This document shows positions 17,040 to 26,289 of a stretch of 64,000 nucleotides of DNA, one piece after another (position 1 is the first letter of the stretch; each line of letters opens with the position of its first letter). The position numbers and the translations under genes were made by a program. The notes beneath the pieces were generated by a model. That model was not told the origin of the DNA, did not search any database, and saw nothing but the letters and a program-made list of their open reading frames with translations. The stretch spans positions 186,001 through 250,000 of the forward strand of contig NZ_JAFVME010000009.1 in assembly GCF_018492665.1 (NCBI RefSeq). Reading direction: 5' to 3'. Source of the stretch: Pedobacter sp. B4-66. Lineage in GTDB: Bacteria > Bacteroidota > Bacteroidia > Sphingobacteriales > Sphingobacteriaceae.

Positions 17040-18146
17040 ATGAAAAAAACCATATTATTTGCAATTGGATTTGGGTTTATTTTATCCGCTCAAGCACAAA
17101 ATAGCGTACTAAAACCTGTAAAAGAAAATCCTGCTACTTCCATTAAAAATCAGGGCCAATCAGGTACTTGTTGGAATTACTCAACCACTTCCCTTATCGA
17201 ATCAGAAGGAATACGTAAAGGCTTAGGAGAGCTGAACTTATCGGAAATGTTTACCGCGCGCAATGTGTATATAGAAAAAGCAAAAAACTATATTTTACGT
17301 CAGGGGAAAGCACAATTCGGAGAAGGTGGTCTTGGTCATGACTTAATACATTCAATATCACTGTATGGCGCAATGCCTCAGGCGTCTTTTCAGGGTCTAA
17401 GCGGTGAAATTCCTAACCACACTGGATTAGAAACTGCTTTAAAAACATATCTTGATGGTGTGCTTAAAAAACGTCCTCTTGATAGTGATTGGCTAAAAGG
17501 TTACGTCCAGATTCTTGATGAAAAAATTGGAGTTCCTCCAACTAATTTCGAATATAAAGGCAAAAGTTATACTGCAAAAACATTTGCTCAAGAGGTATTA
17601 AAGTTTGATGCTAACGATTATGTAAATATCACCTCTTTTACTCACCATCCTTATTACAGTCAGTTTGTTTTAGAGGCCCCTGATAATTTTGCAAATGGAT
17701 CATTTTACAATCTTCCATTATCTGAAATGGTATCATTAACCACTACCGCAGTAAAAAATGGATATACCATTATGTGGGATGCCGATGTAAGCAACAGAAA
17801 TTTCCAGCAGCAAAAAGGTTATGCGATCTTATTTGCTGATACAACTGATGCAAAACAAAAAGAGTTAAATCCTGAGGTTAAAGAAATCGCATATACACCA
17901 GAGTTACGTCAACAACTATACGAGAATTTAACCACTCAAGATGATCACCTGATGCACCTTATTGGTCTTGAACAATCGGCAAATGGAAAGGTATTCTTTA
18001 AGGTAAAAAATTCATGGGGTGATGTAGGTCCCTTTAAAGGCTACATTGAAGTATCGGAGCCTTATTTTGCAATTAATACTGTAAGTTTAGTTGTGCCAAA
18101 GGCTGCACTTTCAAAAGAATTGAAAAGCAAGTTAGGCTTACAATAA
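17040..18146 (+). CDS. C1 family peptidase (bleomycin hydrolase/PepC-like), secreted
   Basis: The 368-residue protein has a signal peptide (about residues 1-20) and papain-fold catalytic residues: the oxyanion Gln and catalytic Cys44 in NQGQSGTCW, His303 in DDHLMHLIG and Asn334 in KVKNSWG. These match the bleomycin hydrolase/PepC branch of family C1. Those enzymes are usually cytoplasmic aminopeptidases; the signal peptide points to the periplasm here. It converges on the S9 peptidase gene, and a shared palindromic terminator separates them. Confidence 0.9.
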   Translation: MKKTILFAIGFGFILSAQAQNSVLKPVKENPATSIKNQGQSGTCWNYSTTSLIESEGIRKGLGELNLSEMFTARNVYIEKAKNYILRQGKAQFGEGGLGHDLIHSISLYGAMPQASFQGLSGEIPNHTGLETALKTYLDGVLKKRPLDSDWLKGYVQILDEKIGVPPTNFEYKGKSYTAKTFAQEVLKFDANDYVNITSFTHHPYYSQFVLEAPDNFANGSFYNLPLSEMVSLTTTAVKNGYTIMWDADVSNRNFQQQKGYAILFADTTDAKQKELNPEVKEIAYTPELRQQLYENLTTQDDHLMHLIGLEQSANGKVFFKVKNSWGDVGPFKGYIEVSEPYFAINTVSLVVPKAALSKELKSKLGLQ

Positions 18147-18155
18147 GCCTACTTT

Positions 18156-18204
18156 AATAGTAAAAGGGGGGTGATACTTTAAGTATCACCCCCCTTTTAC
18201 TATT
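18156..18204. terminator. Bidirectional terminator between the C1 and S9 peptidase genes
   Basis: A perfect 24-bp inverted repeat (arms 18156-18179 and 18181-18204) with GGGGGG/CCCCCC in the stem and T/A runs on both sides can stop transcription from both directions. It includes the stop codon of the S9 peptidase. Confidence 0.85.
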
Positions 18205-20704
18205 TCTTCTGCTCCACTTCCCTATCCATTTCCAGTATATTTACTTGATCTGATTGAGAAAAGTCACCTATCAGGTATTTATTAAAGTGATCTGCGAGTT
18301 TCCAGAAACCATACTCTGTTAAATCACCAAAAGCATGTCTCTGTCCTGGCATAATCACAAACTCGAATCTTTTGCCTGCTTTCATTAGAGCATTAGCTAC
18401 CCTAATGGTATTTGCCGGATGCACATTATTATCTACATCACCTGTCATCAACAGTAAATGGCCTTTCAAATTTTTAGCTAGATCAGGGTTCTTATCTATA
18501 CTATACTTAAATGTTGTATCTCCTTTAGCAGAAATAACCTCTTTTACACCGTGGTGCTTTTCACTCCACCATCTGTTGTAAATACTGTTGTCATGATTTC
18601 CGGCATTTGATACCGCAGCTTTAAAGAAATCGGGATAAACCAACATTGCCGCAGTTGACATAAAGCCACCACCTGAATGTCCGGTAATACCAACTCTGCT
18701 TGCATCAATGTAAGCATACTTATCAGCTAACTGTTCAACCGCAGCCTTTTTGTCAGCCAAACCATAATCACGCAGATTTCCGTAACCATAAGTATGGTAC
18801 CACTTAGATCTGGCAGGATTACCGCCCCTATTACCTACAGTAATTACCACGTAACCAAACTGCGCTAAACGATCAGTTCTGTCCATGCTTTTACTAAAGG
18901 ATTTATTTACCGCTTCTGTTTGAGGACCCGGATATACGTACTCAATAATTGGATACTTCTTATTAGGATCAAAATTAAAAGGCTTATACATTACACCATA
19001 AATATCAGTAATGCCATCATCAGCTTTTACTTTAAAAGGTTCCGGGAACTTATAACCGGTTGCCATCAATAAGGAAAGATCAGCAGTTTCCAAATCCATT
19101 ACTTTTTTACCGGTATTATCCATCAATACTGATTTAGGAACGGTATTGACTCTTGAGAAGTTATTTACAAAAAACCTATTCTCATCATTCATATTTACGG
19201 CATGATCAAAATCGCCTGAGTTCAATAACTTAATTCCTGATCCATCAAAATTGACACGGTATAAGTGTAGGTAATAAGGATCTTCTTTAGCTTCTCTACC
19301 ATTTGCTGTAAAATATAGCACACGGTTTTTCTCGTCAATTTTTACAATATTTTCGCAGTGAAAAGCACCCTTAGTAATTTGATTTTTCAATTTACCATTA
19401 CCATCAAACAAGTAAAAGTGCGCCCATCCATCTCTTTCCGACCAATGAATAATTTCTTTTCCGTCATTTACCAACCCGGGACGGTTAATTTCTACATAAG
19501 TATTAAAACGCTCATCAATTACCGGAGTTACAACATCTGTATTGATATCTACAGTACATACATCAACTCTTTTTAAATCTCTGCTAGTACGGGATAAATA
19601 AATTTTGCTGTTATTACCTAACCATATAGATGGCCTAAATTCATTGTCACGATCTTTATTCAAAGAAGGTGCTCCCCAAACTGATACACTCTGATCTTTA
19701 AATGCAGCCGTATTCAATTTTTTAAATGATTTATCGGCGAAATTGAATAGCAATAATTCATCAATTGGGGCTTCCGGCTCACCTGGCATTTGATATTTAT
19801 AGGTTTCTAATGTTGGCCTACCTCCAGTAATGTTATTTACAACCCATAGGTCTTTTACCTTACGAGAGTCTGTTCTGTCGAGCACAAAATACTTGGCGTT
19901 TGGCGACCATAACACATAAGCTCCACGTCTCTTTTTATTATTTTTCTCTTGTTCTTCGTTATTTTCACCATCTCCATCACTACCATATGAATAAAATTTA
20001 ACGCCGTCTTTGGTTAACTGATGCTCAACTATAGTACTGTCTTCTTCATTTTTTACTGCCTTTTTATAGTTCTCCTTATCCATCCAGTACAAGTTATAAT
20101 TGCGGCTAAATATGATAGCAGAAGAATCTGGAGCTACAGAGCCCCATGATGGCTTTGCTTTAGGTTTGGCATAATTAGGAACCTCGGTAAGCTTTGCACT
20201 TGCAATATCATAATTGAAATAGAATACTTTTTTCTGCATTGAATCAGCATCTTTTTTATCCTTACGATCCTTTTTCAATTCATCAATAGTACTTTTCACC
20301 TCAAAACTGATCTGCTTCTCATTACTTGAAAATTTAAGATTTTCCAACGGTAGATGCTGAGCATCAAATGGGTCACGAATAATTGTAGTTATTTCGGAAG
20401 CCAGTTTTGCATTATCAAAGATTTGCTTTTTGCTTTTTGCTATGGGATCTACCAAATACCATAGTTTTCCATTCGGTGTTTCGTACTCATACCAAAAGCG
20501 ATTGCTCAATTTTAGCCAATGCGGATCAACAGCAGTTGAGTAAACAATCTTTTTAAGTTTGTTGGGCGAAAATCTGGAGGCCAACTGGTAATTTGCCTTA
20601 GGTGCCGCAGTGATAGTTTCTGTTATTGTAAAGGTTTTAGTTTGCGAAATAGCACTAAAACTCACACTAACAAGTAATAAAAATACAATGTAAAGTTTCT
20701 TCAT
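18200..20704 (-). CDS. S9 family peptidase, dipeptidyl peptidase IV-like
   Basis: The 834-residue protein has a signal peptide (residues 1-21), a long N-terminal beta-propeller region (about 60-560) and a C-terminal alpha/beta-hydrolase domain. The catalytic triad is Ser677 in GHSGGG, Asp758 in GDVDNNVHP and His790 in GQRHAF. Family members are periplasmic serine exopeptidases that release dipeptides, commonly after proline. The length is slightly above the usual 710-760 residues. It is divergent from the deacetylase genes and ends within a shared terminator. Confidence 0.93.
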   Translation of the reverse strand: MKKLYIVFLLLVSVSFSAISQTKTFTITETITAAPKANYQLASRFSPNKLKKIVYSTAVDPHWLKLSNRFWYEYETPNGKLWYLVDPIAKSKKQIFDNAKLASEITTIIRDPFDAQHLPLENLKFSSNEKQISFEVKSTIDELKKDRKDKKDADSMQKKVFYFNYDIASAKLTEVPNYAKPKAKPSWGSVAPDSSAIIFSRNYNLYWMDKENYKKAVKNEEDSTIVEHQLTKDGVKFYSYGSDGDGENNEEQEKNNKKRRGAYVLWSPNAKYFVLDRTDSRKVKDLWVVNNITGGRPTLETYKYQMPGEPEAPIDELLLFNFADKSFKKLNTAAFKDQSVSVWGAPSLNKDRDNEFRPSIWLGNNSKIYLSRTSRDLKRVDVCTVDINTDVVTPVIDERFNTYVEINRPGLVNDGKEIIHWSERDGWAHFYLFDGNGKLKNQITKGAFHCENIVKIDEKNRVLYFTANGREAKEDPYYLHLYRVNFDGSGIKLLNSGDFDHAVNMNDENRFFVNNFSRVNTVPKSVLMDNTGKKVMDLETADLSLLMATGYKFPEPFKVKADDGITDIYGVMYKPFNFDPNKKYPIIEYVYPGPQTEAVNKSFSKSMDRTDRLAQFGYVVITVGNRGGNPARSKWYHTYGYGNLRDYGLADKKAAVEQLADKYAYIDASRVGITGHSGGGFMSTAAMLVYPDFFKAAVSNAGNHDNSIYNRWWSEKHHGVKEVISAKGDTTFKYSIDKNPDLAKNLKGHLLLMTGDVDNNVHPANTIRVANALMKAGKRFEFVIMPGQRHAFGDLTEYGFWKLADHFNKYLIGDFSQSDQVNILEMDREVEQKK

Positions 20705-20812
20705 TTGAACTGTTAATTAAAACGCCTAAATTATTGATTAATACTAAAGAAGGAGAAATCTTTATTTGTAATAAATATGATAGTTAATACAATAAAATAG
20801 CCGTTGATTTCA

Positions 20813-20820
20813 TAGTTTTG
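20813..20820 (+). promoter_or_regulatory. -7 promoter box of the first deacetylase gene
   Basis: TAGTTTTG fits TAnnTTTG and lies 16 bases before the ATG at 20837. Confidence 0.5.
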
Positions 20821-20836
20821 CCACAAATACTTATAA

Positions 20837-21721
20837 ATGAAACAGCATCTTCTACCCCTACTAGCTGCAGCAGCAATTTTTACGGCCAGCTGTCAGTCTA
20901 AATCTCAAACTAACACTGATAATGCAGATGTTAAAGATACTTTAGCACAAACTTCATCAATGGAAGAAGTACAAGCCGAAAAAATTGATGTAAGCAAGAT
21001 TAAGGTTGCTGATGCTAAAACCATACTTGCACGTAAACAGGTTCCTATTCTATGTTATCACCAGGTTCGTAACTGGAAACCAACAGATGGCAAGGTGGGC
21101 AAAGACTATATCGTTGAAATACAAAATTTTAAAGATCAGGTTAAAATGCTTGCCGATAGCGGTTACCATTCTATACTACCTGATCAATTATATGCCTACC
21201 TGAATACAGGTGCTCCATTGCCTAGTAAGCCCATCATGTTTACCTTTGATGATACAGATATGGATCAGTTTACGATTGCTGCTCCAACCCTAAAAAAATA
21301 CGGGTTTAAAGCAGTTTATTTCATCATGACAGTATCTATTGGCCGCAAAGGAAAATTTGTTGACTACATGACTAAAGAACAGATAAAACAGCTTTCTGAT
21401 GAAGGAAATGTAATTGGCAGTCATACTTACGACCATAAGAATTTCAAAAAATATACTGGTAAAGATTGGGAAGAGCAGTTAGATAAGCCGACTAAAAAAC
21501 TGGAGGAGATTACCGGTAAAAAAATCACTGAATTTGCGTATCCATTTGGTTTATGGAATGCTCAAGGATTCCCGGAGCTAAAAAAACGTGGATTCAGAAT
21601 GGCCTTCTCTCTTGCTGATAAACGTGACCAAAATGATCCATTATTTACCGTAAGAAGAATTATTGCAAGTGGTTACTGGAGTCCTAAAACGCTACACAAC
21701 AGCATTGTAAAAAGCTTCTAA
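20837..21721 (+). CDS. Polysaccharide deacetylase (CE4/NodB) lipoprotein, copy 1
   Basis: The 294-residue protein has a lipoprotein signal with acylated Cys19 (TASC), then a Ser/Asp-rich linker and a NodB-type domain. The motif 1 aspartates are in FTFDDTD, and the zinc histidines in SHTYDH, so the catalytic site looks complete. Such enzymes de-N-acetylate or de-O-acetylate peptidoglycan or polysaccharides at the cell envelope. A close paralogue follows 32 bases downstream in the same direction. Confidence 0.88.
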   Translation: MKQHLLPLLAAAAIFTASCQSKSQTNTDNADVKDTLAQTSSMEEVQAEKIDVSKIKVADAKTILARKQVPILCYHQVRNWKPTDGKVGKDYIVEIQNFKDQVKMLADSGYHSILPDQLYAYLNTGAPLPSKPIMFTFDDTDMDQFTIAAPTLKKYGFKAVYFIMTVSIGRKGKFVDYMTKEQIKQLSDEGNVIGSHTYDHKNFKKYTGKDWEEQLDKPTKKLEEITGKKITEFAYPFGLWNAQGFPELKKRGFRMAFSLADKRDQNDPLFTVRRIIASGYWSPKTLHNSIVKSF

Positions 21722-21753
21722 TACTGTTTAAAGGTAAAAGTAACCGTTCTAAA

Positions 21754-22608
21754 ATGAAGAGAACCTTTTTAAGTTTATGTGCTGTTTTAGTGATATTAGC
21801 TTCAGGGTGCACTAATACTGGTCAAAGTAAAACCGCTTCGGCAACAGGAGATTCTAATGCTGAAAAGGATACCATAGATACTAGTAGTAGAGCTAAAAAA
21901 GAAGCCACTGCTGCAGAAGTGCTTAGCAAAAAGGAGGTACCGGTATTGTGTTATCATCAAATTAGAGATTGGAAAGCCAGTGATTCCAAGCGTGCTCATG
22001 ATGACATCATTCCTCCTGCTAATTTTAAGCAACACATTAAAATGCTTGCCGACAGTGGGTATCATACCATTTTACCTGACCAGCTTTATGATTACCTAAA
22101 TTATGGAGCTAAACTGCCGGAGAAACCAATCATTATTAGTTTTGATGATACGGATCTGGATCAATTTACTGTTGCAGCACCTGAACTAAAAAAATACGGT
22201 TTTCAAGGGGTATTCTTTATCATGACTGTATCTATTGGAAGGCCACGATACATGAGTAAAACTCAAATCAAGACCCTTTCAGATGAGGGCCATGTTATTG
22301 CCAGCCATACCTGGAATCATAAAAACTTTACTCAGTTTACTGATGAGGATTGGGCGATACAAATAGATAAGCCTACCAAAACACTGGAAACCATTACCGG
22401 TAAAAAAGTAGAATATTTCGCTTATCCTTATGGAGTGTGGAAGCCGGAAACTTTACATAAATTAAAGGAGCACGGATTTAAAGCGGCTTTCATCTTGTCA
22501 ACCAAAAGAGACGAGACTAATCCGCTTTTCACTATCCGACGCATTATTGATCCAGGAACTTATACTGCTAAGAACCTCTACAATAGTATAAATAAGAGTT
22601 TTAAATAG
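21754..22608 (+). CDS. Polysaccharide deacetylase (CE4/NodB) lipoprotein, copy 2
   Basis: The 284-residue paralogue of the preceding protein shares long blocks with it, including KMLADSGYH.ILPDQLYDYLN and KKYGFQ. It has a lipobox Cys19 (ASGC), the aspartates in SFDDTD and histidines in SHTWNH. It lacks a short insertion present in copy 1 after SIGR. The two form a tandem duplication, probably one transcript. Substrate preferences may differ. Confidence 0.88.
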   Translation: MKRTFLSLCAVLVILASGCTNTGQSKTASATGDSNAEKDTIDTSSRAKKEATAAEVLSKKEVPVLCYHQIRDWKASDSKRAHDDIIPPANFKQHIKMLADSGYHTILPDQLYDYLNYGAKLPEKPIIISFDDTDLDQFTVAAPELKKYGFQGVFFIMTVSIGRPRYMSKTQIKTLSDEGHVIASHTWNHKNFTQFTDEDWAIQIDKPTKTLETITGKKVEYFAYPYGVWKPETLHKLKEHGFKAAFILSTKRDETNPLFTIRRIIDPGTYTAKNLYNSINKSFK

Positions 22609-22610
22609 TT

Positions 22611-23063
22611 TTAGGCTACAGCCTCTACAACAAATTTCTTGTCGTTAAAACTAAATGCATCCCCTTTCTTCTTATCCAAAAGCAATTTGCCAATTGGAGA
22701 TGAAGGGGATATAGCAAATATAGCCTTGCCATCAACAGTAAGCTGACCTGCACTAACACTGATGTAAAAAGTACCGTTGTTGGTATATACAAGACTACCG
22801 TGCTTTACAATTTCAGAATCAGGATTTATCTCAATAACCTTTAGCAGTCTTAAATTCTCTTGTGCATCCATAAGAAGACGTTTGTTTCTGTCAATATCTT
22901 GCTGCATCATTTCCCTGCTGGTTTCATATTTATCACCTGCACTGCTTTTAGTATCATCGTTACTAGCTTCGCGTGCTTGTTGCAAGGCAACTTCAGCAGT
23001 CTGGATTCTTTGTTCCATAAAATTCAAACAAAGACGGTATAGCGTTTCTTTAATATCCTGCAT
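22611..23063 (-). CDS. GreA/GreB-like transcription factor homologue
   Basis: The 150-residue protein has an N-terminal coiled coil (about residues 15-75) and a C-terminal FKBP-like domain ending with SPIGKLLLDKKKGDAFSF, which is the GreA/GreB C-terminal signature. Gre factors insert a coiled coil into the RNA polymerase secondary channel and stimulate transcript cleavage. Homologues of this size are often labelled 3-oxoacyl-ACP synthase in databases; nothing in the sequence supports that label. Whether acidic tip residues for cleavage are present is uncertain. The nitroreductase gene lies just upstream, 3-4 bases away. Confidence 0.75.
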   Translation of the reverse strand: MQDIKETLYRLCLNFMEQRIQTAEVALQQAREASNDDTKSSAGDKYETSREMMQQDIDRNKRLLMDAQENLRLLKVIEINPDSEIVKHGSLVYTNNGTFYISVSAGQLTVDGKAIFAISPSSPIGKLLLDKKKGDAFSFNDKKFVVEAVA

Positions 23064-23066
23064 AAA

Positions 23067-23645
23067 TTATGATTCTATCCATTTAATCTTATCTTCTATT
23101 GGACTACGTTGTGCCTCTCTGGGTTCTTCATTATGATATCCCATGTAAAAAAGGCCAAAACATTTCTCCTGTTCCCCTAAGTTAAGATAATACTTCAGAT
23201 CTGCAATCATTCCCGGAGAACTCCAGTATGCACCAACATTTAAGGCCTCAGCTGTAAGCGCCATGTTTTGAACCGCACAGGCAAGTGCTGCAAGCTCTTC
23301 CCATTCTGGTACTTTATCTGAATTTAATGCCGCGTTTAATGTAATTATACAACTTGCCTGTCCTGCTTTTTCTAGAATGCTATCATACTTCTTTTGCAAA
23401 AACTGATTAGCCGGAGTAGTTTCCTTATATAAACGTGCAAGCTCCTGGCCAAGTTTAGCCTTACCTTCATTTCTGAAAACTATAAATCGCCACGGTTGTG
23501 TTAATTTATGTGTAGGTGCATAGTTAGCACTTTCCAGAACTTGCTTTATTACTTCAACGGGTACCTCCTGCTCAGTATAACTTACAGGAAAGATGCTCCG
23601 TCTCCGTTTAATAATCCTGCTTAAAATATCTATTTCTTGTTCCAT
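23067..23645 (-). CDS. Nitroreductase family protein
   Basis: I place the start at the ATG at 23645 (192 residues); an in-frame TTG at 23663 would add six. The RRRSIFPVSYTEQEVP, APTHKLTQPWRFIVF and GAYWSSPGMI segments match the FMN-binding nitroreductase fold, close to the YdjA type. Such enzymes are FMN-dependent dimers that reduce nitroaromatics or quinones. It is upstream of, and almost contiguous with, the Gre-like gene, so they are probably co-transcribed. Confidence 0.88.
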   Translation of the reverse strand: MEQEIDILSRIIKRRRSIFPVSYTEQEVPVEVIKQVLESANYAPTHKLTQPWRFIVFRNEGKAKLGQELARLYKETTPANQFLQKKYDSILEKAGQASCIITLNAALNSDKVPEWEELAALACAVQNMALTAEALNVGAYWSSPGMIADLKYYLNLGEQEKCFGLFYMGYHNEEPREAQRSPIEDKIKWIES

Positions 23646-23753
23646 TCTTATAATCTCTACCAAATGCTATGCTAATTTTTAAAAAAGCACATAAGTCACA
23701 AAAATAGAACTTATGCCTTAGTGAAGTGTTTGCGTGATGTAATAGTTTCTGTA

Positions 23754-24380
23754 TTAAATGGTCTTAGGGATTCTTTTTAACTGCTTCCTGATTTGCTTGG
23801 CCCGACCAAAAAAAGCAACGCTTTCAATATCTACCAAATGATCTATTGTTTCTAATAACTCATCTTTAATCCAGTCATATCTAAGCGCGAGATTTGCCAG
23901 AGTTTGCATACAATGCACTTTAGTGGCTACCAATACTTCGGTATCTACTAGCCAAGTAAATAAAACGTCAATAATAGGTTCAAAATCTATGGCTGCTACC
24001 TTTTCCTTATAAATATCATTAGCCTTCCTATCAGTTATAAGAGCAATAATTTTGGCATAATGACGCATAGCCGATGGGTTTTTCTGTTTATCGAGTAAAG
24101 ACATAAGTTCCGATATGTGCTCAATAAACAAATCTGGTTTATGGGTAGTAAAATACTCTAACATCCATGCAGATCTAAAGGCAACTTCCCTTTTTTTGTG
24201 AAAACTAATAGCTAGTAAATCAACCACTTTCACATCATTACTTTCAACAATGCTGGTTAAGTTGGCCACCATCTGAAACTCCATCGAAGCACCTAGTCTT
24301 GCAATTAACTCTTCCTTGTTCACTTTTATTGTATTAAAAATCGGTTTCTGATTTTCTAATTTAGAAATTTTGAACTTCAA
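23754..24380 (-). CDS. All-helical (HEAT-like) conserved protein of unknown function
   Basis: This 208-residue frame is predicted to be entirely helical, with repeats of about 40 residues resembling HEAT/ARM motifs (for example FRSAWMLEYFTTHKPDLFIEHI and TKVHCMQTLANLALRYDWIKDEL). No catalytic motif was recognised. The start is uncertain: position 24380 is a TTG codon, while the first in-frame ATG is at 24284 (residue 33). It is divergent from the ABC-F gene. Confidence 0.65.
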   Translation of the reverse strand: MKFKISKLENQKPIFNTIKVNKEELIARLGASMEFQMVANLTSIVESNDVKVVDLLAISFHKKREVAFRSAWMLEYFTTHKPDLFIEHISELMSLLDKQKNPSAMRHYAKIIALITDRKANDIYKEKVAAIDFEPIIDVLFTWLVDTEVLVATKVHCMQTLANLALRYDWIKDELLETIDHLVDIESVAFFGRAKQIRKQLKRIPKTI

Positions 24381-24447
24381 ACTTATGTAAAACTGATAAG
24401 CATTTCCCTATATAGCTAAAAACCTTAATGATTTTATAAATAATGCC

Positions 24448-24455
24448 TACCTTTG
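24448..24455 (+). promoter_or_regulatory. -7 promoter box of the YbiT-like ABC-F gene
   Basis: TACCTTTG is a full TAnnTTTG match, 19 bases before the ATG. Confidence 0.55.
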
Positions 24456-24474
24456 CAACTTATTTTTCAGCAAT

Positions 24475-26103
24475 ATGATTTCAGTTTCTAATTTATCACT
24501 CCGTTACGGAAAACGTACTTTATTCGAAGATGTTAACCTAAAATTCACTCATGGCAACTGCTACGGTGTAATTGGTGCCAATGGAGCAGGTAAATCAACA
24601 TTTCTTAAAATTCTTTCAGGCGAGGTAAATCAAACTACAGGTAGTGTAGCTTTTACTCCTGGAGAACGAATGGCAGTTTTAAAACAAAACCACTATGAGT
24701 TTGATGAATTTAGTGTAATCGAAACTGTAATGATGGGTCACAAGGAATTGTATGACATCATGAAAGAAAAAGATGCCATCTACTTAAAAGAGGATTTCTC
24801 TGATAAAGATGGTGAACGTGCAGGCGAATTGGAAAACAGATTTGCCGAAATGGATGGCTGGAACATGGAAAGCAATGCTGCTACCATGCTTAGTAACTTA
24901 GGTATTAAAGAAGAACATCACTATAAACAACTAAAAGAACTTGATGGTAACCAAAAAGTACGTGTATTATTGGCACAAGCTTTATTTGGAAATCCGGACA
25001 TCTTATTATTGGATGAGCCTACCAACGATTTGGACATCGATACAATTGCCTGGTTGGAGAATTTCTTAGCTGATTATCAAAGCATCGTATTGGTGGTATC
25101 TCACGATAGGCACTTTTTAGATGCCGTTTGTACGCACATCGTCGATATCGATTTCAGCAAAATGAGCATTTACTCTGGTAACTACACTTTCTGGTACGAA
25201 TCAAGTCAGCTTGCTTTAAAACAACGCAGTGATCAAAATAAAAAACTAGAGGAGAAAGTTAAAGAGCTTCAGGAGTTTATTCAGCGTTTTAGCGCCAATG
25301 CTTCTAAATCAAAACAAGCAACTTCTCGTAAAAAGGCCTTAGATAAAATTGACATTTCTGAGATTAAAGCATCAAGCAGAAAATACCCGGCTATCTTGTT
25401 TAACAACCTTGGCAGAGAGGCAGGCGATCAGATTTTACAGGTAGAAAACCTTTCATGCACTTTAAATGGCGAAGTAATGTTTAAAAACATCAACTTCATG
25501 GTTAATAAAGGTGATAAGATTGCTGTTCTTTCTCAAAACAGTCTTGCTACTACTGCATTTTACAATGTATTAACAGGTCGTGAGAAAAACTATACAGGCG
25601 AATTTAAGTTTGGTGTAACTATTAATACTGCTGATATACCTAATGACAACTCTCCGTATTTTGAAGGTAAAGACGAAAATCTAGTTGACTGGCTTCGTGA
25701 ATATTCAGGTACCGATCAGGATGAGCAATTTGTAAGAAGTTTCCTTGGTAGAATGCTTTTCTCTGGAGAAGAGGTACTTAAAAATGTAAAAGTACTATCA
25801 GGAGGTGAGAAAATGCGTTGTATGTTCTCTCAAATGATGTTAAGACACGCCAACCTTTTAATGTTTGATGAGCCAACGAATCACCTTGATCTTGAATCAA
25901 TCACCGCATTAAACAATGGTCTAAAAGATTTTAAAGGAACGGCTCTATTTACTTCACGAGATCATGCATTAACTGAATCTGTTGCAACCCGTATTATTGA
26001 ATTGACTCCTAATGGAACAATTGATAAAATGATGACTTACGACGAGTACATTACAAGTGAAGATGTTGCAGCTTTGCGCGCTTCATTATATAAAACGAAA
26101 TAG
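24475..26103 (+). CDS. ABC-F family ATPase, YbiT-like, with a decayed second ATP site
   Basis: The 542-residue protein has two ABC domains joined by a charged linker, as in the ribosome-associated ABC-F proteins, and is closest by eye to E. coli YbiT. Domain 1 has intact Walker A (GANGAGKST), Walker B (LLLDEPTNDLD) and the SHDRHF loop, but its signature is LDGNQK. Domain 2 keeps LSGGEK and DEPTNHLD, yet its Walker A is VLSQNSLATTAF, lacking GxGK(S/T), and its H-loop is TSRDH in place of SHD. Only one ATP site may therefore bind well. ABC-F proteins act in the ribosomal E site. Confidence 0.88.
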   Translation: MISVSNLSLRYGKRTLFEDVNLKFTHGNCYGVIGANGAGKSTFLKILSGEVNQTTGSVAFTPGERMAVLKQNHYEFDEFSVIETVMMGHKELYDIMKEKDAIYLKEDFSDKDGERAGELENRFAEMDGWNMESNAATMLSNLGIKEEHHYKQLKELDGNQKVRVLLAQALFGNPDILLLDEPTNDLDIDTIAWLENFLADYQSIVLVVSHDRHFLDAVCTHIVDIDFSKMSIYSGNYTFWYESSQLALKQRSDQNKKLEEKVKELQEFIQRFSANASKSKQATSRKKALDKIDISEIKASSRKYPAILFNNLGREAGDQILQVENLSCTLNGEVMFKNINFMVNKGDKIAVLSQNSLATTAFYNVLTGREKNYTGEFKFGVTINTADIPNDNSPYFEGKDENLVDWLREYSGTDQDEQFVRSFLGRMLFSGEEVLKNVKVLSGGEKMRCMFSQMMLRHANLLMFDEPTNHLDLESITALNNGLKDFKGTALFTSRDHALTESVATRIIELTPNGTIDKMMTYDEYITSEDVAALRASLYKTK

Positions 26104-26125
26104 AGAAACCCTCTTATTTCATTAA

Positions 26126-26178
26126 TAAGCAGAAAGGCCATTTTGTGATATCGTATCACAAAATGGCCTTTCTGCTTA
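26126..26178. terminator. Terminator after the YbiT-like gene
   Basis: A perfect 25-bp inverted repeat with a 3-base loop lies 22 bases after the stop. The long GC-containing stem suggests very efficient termination, although the T-run is short. Confidence 0.75.
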
Positions 26179-26289
26179 CTAGCTTTATAATCATTCCCTT
26201 ATTTAGTAAAATAGTCCATCTTTTTTAACAGTTAATCCATCCAAGTTTCTAATAAAACCTCAAACTTTATACCATCCAAATGAACCCTT

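Noticed and set aside
22611..23063. 3-oxoacyl-ACP synthase annotation
   Set aside because: The protein is 150 residues, with a coiled coil and a Gre-type C-terminal motif; ketosynthase motifs are absent.
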